A DNA stretch of 64,000 nt from Thermobispora bispora DSM 43833 (GTDB taxonomy: Bacteria; Actinomycetota; Actinomycetes; Streptosporangiales; Streptosporangiaceae), in NCBI RefSeq assembly GCF_000092645.1, contig NC_014165.1, positions 1,736,001 through 1,800,000 of the forward strand, written 5' to 3'. This document shows, piece by piece, positions 18,601 through 25,046 of this stretch. A program made the position numbers and the translations under genes. Each line of letters starts with the position of its first letter. Within the stretch, counting starts at the first letter, position 1. Under the pieces are notes generated by a model, which ran no database searches, was not told the DNA's origin, and saw only the letters and a program-made list of their open reading frames with translations.

Positions 18601-20327
18601 GGGGATGCGGCGGGTGTGTTCAACCTGCGGACCAGCCGGAACTCCTGCTCCGGACACCCGTCCCGGCCGCATCGAGGCGGCCGCGCGCCGTGGAGCGCGC
18701 CACAGCGGGGGCAGAGGTAGGCGCGCGGCCCTTCGGAGACGTTCGTCACGTTCTCCAGGACGAGCTCGTCTTCGTCCACGACCTCGGGCGCGTCGTCCAG
18801 CAGCAGCCACCTCCGGCGCTCTTCGCTGCGGACGCGCGGGGTGAAAATGGAGCCGCTCGAGGTCTCCTGTACCGCACCGATCAGGTGGACGGCTCCGCAG
18901 CGCTTGCACCCGGCAAGCTCGAACATCGCACCTCGGCAGGTGGGACAGGACTCGCGCCGGTTGAGCGACACGTGCGGGCCTTCCCCGGTAAGGCAGGTGT
19001 ACGCCCCCTCGGTCGCCCGGGCGAACAGGTGGTAGCGGGCGGAGAGCACGGGCCGGCCGGATGCGTCGCGGACGCGGCCGCCGACGTCGACGAGTGCGGC
19101 GAGCCCGCCGCCTGGGTCTGCTTGCCCGCCGAAGACCAGCTGGGCGAGGTCATCGAAGGAGCGCGGCCCTTTCGCCAGGCTCCTGCGCAGCTCCGCCATG
19201 GCCTGCTCGTGAGCGAGGGCAGTGGCAGGGTCGCCGTACCGGCCGCCGGTCATCCGGAGCAGGGCGTGGCCGGGGTCGTCCTCCCGGGCGAGCTCCTTAT
19301 AGCCTTCGGCGGTGAGTGGCCCCCAGAACGGCCCGTCCGGCAGGGCGACGCGGCTGGCGCGGACCAGATCCCGGCGGGATTCATCGCTCTCGTCCCATTC
19401 GAAGGGCGCGTTGAACAGCTTGGCGGCGAACGCCATCACCGCGTGGGGGTCGTCGCCCACGGTGGCGCTCGTGGCGATGCACTGCAGCCGCCTGCCCCGG
19501 GCGACCCGGGCGTGCAGGCGGCGCAGCAGCATGCCCAGCTCTTCCGCCTTGGCACCGTCGTAGACGTGGGCCTCGTCGAGCGCGATGAACCGCCAACGCC
19601 CGCCGTGCTCGCCCTCGAACAGGTCCATGTCGGCCGGCCGCAGGAGCAGGTACTCGAGCATCGCGTAGTTGGTGAGGAGGATGTGCGGGGGAGTGGCGCG
19701 CATCTCCTCCCGGCTGAGCAGCTCATTCGGCAGCCGCCTCTCCCCGGGGTTGAGCTCCGTGAACTGGACGGCTGCGTCCTGCCGGCGCTCCTTGGTCTCC
19801 CCGACGTACCGGCCGAAGGTGATGTACGGCACGGCGGCCAGCAGCTGGCGCAGCCGCTTGAGCTGGTCATTGGCGAGCGCGTTCATCGGGTAGAGCAGGA
19901 GCGCCCGCACCCCGGGGGTGAGCGTCCCCTTCCGGTGCTCCTCGAGCAGATGGTTCAAGATCGGCAAGAGAAAGGATTCCGTCTTGCCGGAGCCGGTTCC
20001 TGTAGCGATGACCAGGTTGCGCCCGAGTGCGGCCTTGCGGATCGCCTCCTCCTGGTGGCGGTAGAGCGGGCGGTCCAGCGGCAGTGCCGGGCCGTCGAGG
20101 TCCCGGAATGCGGGTGACAGCACGCCTTCGTCGATGAGCCGCCGGAGGGTGGCCCCGGTCGCGTAAGGCGGGGTGGCCTCCAACAGCGGTCCCTTGGTCA
20201 GCATGGGGCTCTCGTTGATCGCGGCCGTCAGGGCCTGCGCGATCTCCGCGTCTCGGATGGGGAGGATCGAGCGCAGGTAACGCCGGTAGGTGTCGGTGAT
20301 CAGTTCACTCGCTTTCAGTGCATCCAC
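15699..20327 (-). CDS. Large SF2 helicase with C-terminal DUF1998 zinc domain
   Basis: A 1542-aa DExH helicase, last gene of the five-gene leftward operon. Motif Q/I region: LYRHQEEAIRKAALGR and ATGTGSGKTES with Walker A at 110-116; LLYPMNALANDQLKRLRQLL (motif Ia); ALDEAHVYDG at 249-258; ATSATVGDD (motif III); SCSTTFELGVDVGELESVLL and YVQRAGRVGRR (motifs V and VI) near residue 1000. Several Cys pairs lie in the middle and the C-terminal half (ESCPTCRGAMFELAGCKRCG, YLCPRCGA, YRCELCRR, YAICPSCQH, LICAACGW). The C-terminus has the DUF1998 signature YDTVPGGAGAVLRIAERF followed by CDCGEETSCYGC. DUF1998 helicases occur in defence systems such as DISARM (DrmA/DrmB) and Druantia (DruE) and in the repair helicase MrfA. 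This one could be the nucleic-acid motor of the operon. No DruA-D, DrmMI or DrmC homologues are seen beside it. Confidence 0.85.
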   Translation of the reverse strand: MDALKASELITDTYRRYLRSILPIRDAEIAQALTAAINESPMLTKGPLLEATPPYATGATLRRLIDEGVLSPAFRDLDGPALPLDRPLYRHQEEAIRKAALGRNLVIATGTGSGKTESFLLPILNHLLEEHRKGTLTPGVRALLLYPMNALANDQLKRLRQLLAAVPYITFGRYVGETKERRQDAAVQFTELNPGERRLPNELLSREEMRATPPHILLTNYAMLEYLLLRPADMDLFEGEHGGRWRFIALDEAHVYDGAKAEELGMLLRRLHARVARGRRLQCIATSATVGDDPHAVMAFAAKLFNAPFEWDESDESRRDLVRASRVALPDGPFWGPLTAEGYKELAREDDPGHALLRMTGGRYGDPATALAHEQAMAELRRSLAKGPRSFDDLAQLVFGGQADPGGGLAALVDVGGRVRDASGRPVLSARYHLFARATEGAYTCLTGEGPHVSLNRRESCPTCRGAMFELAGCKRCGAVHLIGAVQETSSGSIFTPRVRSEERRRWLLLDDAPEVVDEDELVLENVTNVSEGPRAYLCPRCGALHGARPPRCGRDGCPEQEFRLVRRLNTPAASPTGCLVCGGRGAEMIRRFESGTDATTAVLATALYQQIPPSPHPEAADHPGEGRKLLTFNDSRQAAAFFGPYLETTYAELQHRRLIMQGLQQAAKKYPDASVDTLIFYVTQAAERAGVFEVKEDASAREREVALWIMRELLALDERKSLEGLGLIRVSLSRDPAWRLPGPLLDLGLSEEEGWALLAELVRTLRNQGVLTMPEAVHPGDERFSPRTGPIYVRNRGAEPRYKVLSWLPTRGRNRRLDYLERVFAALGCSPADAGTVLENCWTFLTNLKDGWLRSTSNGRAGVVHQLDHTWLRIAPADVLYRCELCRRFTAINVRGVCPTMGCTGRLVEATADPDEHYTSLYRSMAPIPLVAREHTAQWTSEAAADIQQRFLRGEVNVLSCSTTFELGVDVGELESVLLRNMPPTTANYVQRAGRVGRRTGSAALVLTYAQRRSHDLSRYQEPEEMIAGYVRAPYVPLGNERIDRRHAHSVALAAFFRHAKVTSGTIWRTAGEFFRPGPGQEPPCTRVRDFLTPVPAEITETLRHVLPAEVQAQIGVDSGKWVSRLCDHLEKVRRELNHDIELFEEKRDKAAEARRYREADRYQRTINTLMRRDLIGFLANRNVLPKYGFPVDTVELRTIHCDNPVGAKLELTRDLSSAIYEYAPGAEVVAGGVLWRSTGIYRLPGRELVPKRYAICPSCQHFRHTDEAEAPECPVCGTEVTSPPREYCTPEFGFVAAPQTRRPATSPPETSWHGGTYLVKLADDPAEVVWRTTRGTHVVCRAGARGEMIALSYGPGGAGFLICAACGWSRPRTGGKVEKVHEDPLRRTKCTGELQWRDLGHLYETDILEVIIYGLHQETAEWLSTLHALLEGAAYGLEISRDDIDGVVHTGAGGRPSLVIYDTVPGGAGAVLRIAERFDVVAQTALDRMAQCDCGEETSCYGCLRNRRNERHHGLLSRGAALQVLRRLTGEGPLTRVTMA

Positions 20328-20384
20328 GGTCGCTCCGTAAACCAGGGGAGGACGCTCATCGGTTCGAGGCCGGGGGACGGCCGC

Positions 20385-22463
20385 TCATCGCCCGCTGGCG
20401 TCGGACCGGCGCCGGACGGGATGCCGGGGGAGGAAGATCCATTCTCCGCCCGGATTGCTGGCGCCGAGGACGCGCCCGGGTTCGTGCAGCCAGGGGAACT
20501 CGTGCTGCAGCTCCTTGTAGCTGTCGTTCGTCACCACCACGGCGTTCTTGCGCTCGGCCAGGGTGGCGACCAGCCGATCGGCTTTTCCGCTCGTGCCCGC
20601 GGGTACTGGGGTGATGAGGCCGGAACGGATGTGCCTCTTGAGCTCGTCGCGTTCGCCCTCCTCGAGCTGGTGGATCAGGGCGGCGTCCACGATCACGTCG
20701 ACGGTGGCCCCGGGGAACTGCTCCCGCAGCGCGGCCACCGCCTCGAGGAGCTGCGCCAGGCTGGGGGAGTCGTCGGCCTTCGCGTCGCGCCCCAACCAGG
20801 CGATGTTCGACCCGTCGACCACGAGCGCCCGAGGGCCGGAGCGCGCCCCGCCGCCCGGGGTGCCGGGTGTCCCGGCCGGAATGCGGCCCGGTGCGGGCGC
20901 GGCCGCCCGGGCGGCCTGGCCCGTGGTCGGCGGCCGGGCCGCGGCGGGGGACGGGTGGGCTGGGAGCCCTTCCAGCGCGGTCATCTGCCGCCGGATCTCG
21001 TCGATGGAGATGGACCCGCCGTGGGTGAAGTCGGAGATCTCCTGGTCGACCAGCACCCGGCCGTCCCGGTCGAGGGTGGCCTTTACGTGGAGCAAGCCGT
21101 CCCGCTGGTAGGTGTATTCGAGCGTGAAGGAGGCCTGATTGCGGGGGAGGGGCTCCGGGTACCGGACGTTCAGCGTGGTGAGCTGGAAGTTCTCAGGGTC
21201 AGACAGGGGCTTGTCTGGATCGGCCTCCCAGATCTCGATGTTCACCTCGGGCTGGAAATCCGTTTTGGGGGAGTAGTTCTTCTTCTCCCGGATGGGCAGC
21301 GGCGACCGCGCCTTGATGATCTCGCTGAAGACCTTCCGGTCACCGTGCTCGCTTTCGTAGACGGCGGTGCCGAGCGCGTACATGGAGGAGACCTGCAGGT
21401 AGCTGTCGAGCTTCTTGTCCAGGATCGCTGCGGCGATCGCCGCCCCACGGGCCACCGCGGTCATCGGGTGGCAGATCTCGGCCGGCACGGCCTCGGCGTC
21501 CATTAGCCGCTCGACCGCGGCGCGCACGCACGGCATCTGGCTCGTGCCCCCGATGAGGAGGATGTCGGTGATGGCGGTGGGCGCCAAGCCGAGATCGTTG
21601 AGGCACATCCGGACCGGCTGGAGGGCCTGCTCGACGAGTGGCTGGATGGCGTCCTCCAGCTCTGGCCGGGACACCTCGATCAACCGCTTGACCCCGGGGA
21701 CCCGGGTGAGGACCGTCTCCTCCGTCGACAGGCGGATCTTCGTCCGCTCCACCGCGAGCGCGAACTGCCGCTCCTCCTCCAGGGACAGCTCGGGTAGGCG
21801 GCCGATCTTCCGGATGATCAGCTCGCGCAGCCGCTTGTCGATCTCCAGGCCTCCCAGCTGGGTGAGCCCACGCGACGCGCGCTCCTCGAACACGCCATCC
21901 CGGTGCTCGAGGATGGTGACGTCGATGGTGCCGCCGCCCCAGTCGAAGACCATGATCATGCCTTCGTCCTGGATGTCGTGCATGTAGGAGAGCGCCGCGG
22001 CGGTCGGCTCGTTGAGCAGGGTCTTGACCTGGATGCCCGCGGCGCGCGCGGCGGCGCGGGTGCGATACCGGGCTCCGCCCTTCGCGTTGGCCGGCACGGT
22101 GATGACCGCGCTGTCGATGGTGGTGAGGTTCTCCTCCGCCCGCTCGCGCATCGCCTTGAAAACCCCGGCGGCGGCCGCGGTCGCCGACACCCGGCGGTCG
22201 CGGAGGGCCACCGTGCCGTCGTCGCGCAGCATGCGCTTGCACGCCTCGATCACCCGGTTCGCGCGGAGCTTGGCCTCCCAGCCGAACAGCGTGCCGAGGC
22301 GCAGGGAGCTCTCACCGATGATGGTGGGGAAGAGGTATTCGAACGAGGGGTAGAACCATTCGTCTTCGAGGTGCTCGCTGTCCAGGGTGAGCACCTCGAC
22401 ATCCGTCCCGTTCCATTGGGCGACGACGGAATTCGTGGTGCCGAAATCGATTCCAGTGGACAT
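20385..22463 (-). CDS. Hsp70 (DnaK-like) chaperone fused to a NYN/Zc3h12a-type RNase domain
   Basis: A 692-aa fusion. Residues 1 to about 360 form an Hsp70 ATPase: GIDFGTTNSVVAQW (phosphate 1), VITVPANAKGGARYRTRAAA and NEPTAAALSY (connect 1), VFDWGGGTIDVTI (phosphate 2, about 172), LLIGGTSQMPCV (adenosine motif, about 305). A short substrate-binding-like beta region follows to about 480, then a Pro/Ala/Gly linker, then from about 542 ALVVDGSNIAW, DVIVDAALIHQL, KADRLVATLAERKNAVVVTN and DSYKEL. These match Zc3h12a/NYN RNases, including the four expected acidic positions. The start is ATG 22463 (or ATG 22469); neither has a well-spaced ribosome site, and the upstream gene ends at 22489. Neighbours are GrpE-like and J-like genes, so this looks like a dedicated Hsp70 system whose client binding could place an RNase. 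Fusion is clear; function is inferred. Confidence 0.85.
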   Translation of the reverse strand: MSTGIDFGTTNSVVAQWNGTDVEVLTLDSEHLEDEWFYPSFEYLFPTIIGESSLRLGTLFGWEAKLRANRVIEACKRMLRDDGTVALRDRRVSATAAAAGVFKAMRERAEENLTTIDSAVITVPANAKGGARYRTRAAARAAGIQVKTLLNEPTAAALSYMHDIQDEGMIMVFDWGGGTIDVTILEHRDGVFEERASRGLTQLGGLEIDKRLRELIIRKIGRLPELSLEEERQFALAVERTKIRLSTEETVLTRVPGVKRLIEVSRPELEDAIQPLVEQALQPVRMCLNDLGLAPTAITDILLIGGTSQMPCVRAAVERLMDAEAVPAEICHPMTAVARGAAIAAAILDKKLDSYLQVSSMYALGTAVYESEHGDRKVFSEIIKARSPLPIREKKNYSPKTDFQPEVNIEIWEADPDKPLSDPENFQLTTLNVRYPEPLPRNQASFTLEYTYQRDGLLHVKATLDRDGRVLVDQEISDFTHGGSISIDEIRRQMTALEGLPAHPSPAAARPPTTGQAARAAAPAPGRIPAGTPGTPGGGARSGPRALVVDGSNIAWLGRDAKADDSPSLAQLLEAVAALREQFPGATVDVIVDAALIHQLEEGERDELKRHIRSGLITPVPAGTSGKADRLVATLAERKNAVVVTNDSYKELQHEFPWLHEPGRVLGASNPGGEWIFLPRHPVRRRSDASGR

Positions 22464-22488
22464 CCTCATTCCCCGGACGTGCTCTCGG

Positions 22489-23340
22489 TCATCGTCGGTG
22501 CTGCTCGGGCAGGGGGCCGTCGGTCCAGCGCACCCGGCCGGAGCGGATCGTCTGCCCGGTCTGCACATCGATGTAGGCCGGCTCCACTACCTCCAGGCTG
22601 GGGCCTTTGCCCTTGCCGATCTGCTCGAACCGATCACGGTGGGCCTCGGGATCGTCGACGCGTTCCAGGCCGGCCCGGACGAACCATTCCGGCAGCAGGT
22701 CGGGAATGTGCTCCAGCATCCCGTCCTTGGCCAGTCTGTCCAGCTCGACGAGGTGGGTCAGGTGCAGTCTTCGGCTGCGCAGTGCCTCGAGCACGGCGCG
22801 CCGGATGATCTGCTGCACCTGGTCTTCGGTGAGCTTTAGCTTCGCCGAGCGTTTGATGTCCTTGCTCTGCTCTATCAGCTCCGACGCCCGCTCCGTGAAG
22901 GCCGCCAGCAGCTTCCCGGGCTCAAGGTGCGTGCGCTCGGCGGCGATCGCGTCCAGCCGCTCCTCCATCTCGGCGCGCAGCCGCGCATGGATCTGATCCG
23001 CGATCTCCTCGTAAATGTTCTTGTGCAAGGTTGCCCGGATGCACTCGGCGATCTGGTTGCGCAGCTCGTTCCTGACGAACTGCGTCAGCCGGAGCCGGGC
23101 CTCCTCGACGGTCTGCTCGATCTGCTTCTGGAGCAGCCGCTCGAGCCTTTCGAAGCCACCGGCGAGCTCTCGGGAGATGCTTCGCGCCGTGCCACGACTG
23201 TCGGCCGATTGGTCGGCCCGGGCGGGACGGTCTCCAGGCACGTGCGAGCCGGACGCGGCCGCACGGCCGGCGGCCGGCTGCGGGGCGACGTGGTTCTGCT
23301 TCGAGGGCACGGTTGTGCGCGGTGTGCGTCGGGATCTCAT
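22489..23340 (-). CDS. Coiled-coil protein, possible GrpE-like exchange factor
   Basis: A 283-aa protein. Residues 1-50 are basic and disordered; about 55-170 are charged helix rich in Glu, Arg and Gln (FERLERLLQKQIEQTVEEAR, FVRNELRNQIAECIRATLHK) typical of a long coiled coil; the C-terminal end reads SLEVVEPAYIDVQTGQTIRS then GRVRW, which resembles the last strands of GrpE (EVLQPGY...RPAxVxV pattern). A coiled coil with a small C-terminal beta domain is the GrpE layout, and the gene lies directly between Hsp70 and J-like genes, so a nucleotide exchange role is plausible. Similarity is weak and by eye only. Its ATG shares one base with the TAA of the upstream gene, so the genes are coupled. 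Confidence 0.5.
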   Translation of the reverse strand: MRSRRTPRTTVPSKQNHVAPQPAAGRAAASGSHVPGDRPARADQSADSRGTARSISRELAGGFERLERLLQKQIEQTVEEARLRLTQFVRNELRNQIAECIRATLHKNIYEEIADQIHARLRAEMEERLDAIAAERTHLEPGKLLAAFTERASELIEQSKDIKRSAKLKLTEDQVQQIIRRAVLEALRSRRLHLTHLVELDRLAKDGMLEHIPDLLPEWFVRAGLERVDDPEAHRDRFEQIGKGKGPSLEVVEPAYIDVQTGQTIRSGRVRWTDGPLPEQHRR

Positions 23341-24950
23341 TAGGGGTTCCTTGGCTCGTGCCGGAGTTCATCGAGGAGCGTGCGGGCCGCCGCGTTGCGG
23401 AGCATGCGGAAGTCCCGGGGCTCGCTCTGCGTCCTCCGGGGAAGGGGTTCGAGCGGCGGCGCCAGGCGGGGCGAGCGTCGCCGCGGGGCCTGCAGGTTCT
23501 TCTCCTCTAACGGGAGGACGTAGAAGTCCGCGCCGTGGCGGTCGGCATGGGTGAGGCGCCGTTTCGCCTCGTTGATCATGGTCAGCCTGTCGAGGTCGTC
23601 GTCGAACTCCTTGCGCAGCCGCCGCCAGGTGGCCTCCCAGCCGGGCGCCCCGTGGGGGAGCCCCAGCATGAGGTAGGGGTTCTCCCAGTACTCCCGCCTA
23701 TTCCGTGGGAGGGACCGGCGCTCCTTCAGCCGGCGGATGTTCTCCGTGACCTCCGGGTAGACGTCCGCCACCTCGTCGAGCAGCCTGATCGCGCGGTCGA
23801 GCTCCTCCGTCTCCTGGGCGAGGTAGGCGGCCATGTTGTGGATCTCGGCTCGGAGCTGCCTGCTGACGAGGTGCCGCCCGCCGCGCACCTGACGGGCGGC
23901 GTCCACGAGGAGCTCCGCTTGTTCCCTGGCCTTGCGCAGGTCGCGGGCGAGGATCCAGCGGTAGGCCTGGTGCGCGGCCCGCCAGGCGTGGAACTCGCCG
24001 GCCTTCGGGTTGATGAGACCGGCCGGTGACCACAAGGCCATCAGCAGCGCCCAGAAGCCACGCTCGGCGGTGATGTGCGCCGGCCAGTGGCCGGTCTGCG
24101 CGCCACGCATGATCTCGTCGAACAGTGGGCGCTGCTCCGGGGGTAGCGAGGCTCTCAGTCGGATGTCGGCATGCCCCTGCCAGAACCTCGCGAGCATGGC
24201 GTAGACGTCGTCGCCGTCGAGGTCCTCGCCCGCGAGGAAGGCGTGCCACCGGTCCAGCTCCGCCCATCCCAGCCGCCGGGCGTCGTCGCGGCTCAGCGAC
24301 CGGGGGATCAGCCGCGCGCGGAGGTAGAGCCGCTCGCCAGCGTCCCCCCGCATGTTCCACGGCTCCTCGTCCCGGCCCACCACGCCAAGGTCGATCAGGT
24401 CGTCGACGACGGCCAGCGGAAGGCGGGGGAGTACCGGGGTGATTTCGTCCGGGCGGACGCGCGCAGGATGACCGAGCGCCGCCAGGTAGATCCGCCATTC
24501 CGCGGGTCCGTCGAGCAGGTCGGCGCCGGGCAGGGACACCTCGCCCGCCCGGGGGTGCTCGGCCGCGAGCACCTGAACCCGGCGCATGCCGGTCTCGCTC
24601 ATCCAGGGCATCCCGGCCTGGAGGAGACGGTCCAGGTGCGCGATCAGGCGGGCGGGGGCGAGCGTGGCCAGCGCGGCCTTGACCGCGACGGGGAGCACGC
24701 GTGGGGGCGGGCCGGTGAGGGCGGCCCGAATGATCGCCGCGTCGTCCGCGGAGACCTTGCCCTCCTCCAGGAGGGTGGACAGCGCCCGGCGTATCCGGGT
24801 CACCGAGTCCTCGCCCTGAATTCCCAGGTCCGCCCAGGCTTTACCGATGGGATCCGTGCCGTGGTCCAGGGACTTGAGCGCCGTAAGCCGCTGCCGGCGC
24901 TTCTCGCGCCAGGCCTTGACGAGCTCAGTGCGGGAGATGGACGCGTCCAG
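23340..24950 (-). CDS. Protein with C-terminal J-like domain, probable Hsp70 partner
   Basis: About 536 aa if started at CTG 24950, which follows GAGAGGT at good spacing; the alternative GTG at 24803 gives 487 aa, but the 49 extra codons read naturally (ISRTELVKAWREKRRQRL) and no ATG is in frame before a TGA. Residues about 100-410 are helical and unassigned (LDRWHAFLAGEDLDGDDVYA, FHAWRAAHQAYRWILARDL). From about 418 the sequence is NPYLMLGLPHGAPGWEATWR, then LRKEFDDDLDRLTMINEAKR, matching the helix I-II and helix III layout of a J domain, with the INEAKRRL end typical of DnaJ. The HPD tripeptide, needed in canonical J proteins to stimulate Hsp70, is absent. It lies upstream of the GrpE-like and Hsp70-RNase genes. 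Domain call moderate, start uncertain. Confidence 0.6.
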   Translation of the reverse strand: MDASISRTELVKAWREKRRQRLTALKSLDHGTDPIGKAWADLGIQGEDSVTRIRRALSTLLEEGKVSADDAAIIRAALTGPPPRVLPVAVKAALATLAPARLIAHLDRLLQAGMPWMSETGMRRVQVLAAEHPRAGEVSLPGADLLDGPAEWRIYLAALGHPARVRPDEITPVLPRLPLAVVDDLIDLGVVGRDEEPWNMRGDAGERLYLRARLIPRSLSRDDARRLGWAELDRWHAFLAGEDLDGDDVYAMLARFWQGHADIRLRASLPPEQRPLFDEIMRGAQTGHWPAHITAERGFWALLMALWSPAGLINPKAGEFHAWRAAHQAYRWILARDLRKAREQAELLVDAARQVRGGRHLVSRQLRAEIHNMAAYLAQETEELDRAIRLLDEVADVYPEVTENIRRLKERRSLPRNRREYWENPYLMLGLPHGAPGWEATWRRLRKEFDDDLDRLTMINEAKRRLTHADRHGADFYVLPLEEKNLQAPRRRSPRLAPPLEPLPRRTQSEPRDFRMLRNAAARTLLDELRHEPRNP

Positions 24951-25046
24951 TGTGACCTCTCATATTCCGAGGGGAGACACTGATCGGTGAGCGGGCCGTG
25001 ATAGGTGGTCCGATGGTACTACCCGTGCCCTTTGCCCGGTCTGCGG

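Noticed and set aside
15699-20327. Assignment of the large helicase as BrxHI, DruE or DrmA
   Set aside because: It is longer than BrxHI (an Lhr-type helicase) and none of the marker partner genes of Druantia or DISARM are beside it; only the general DUF1998 helicase family is supported.
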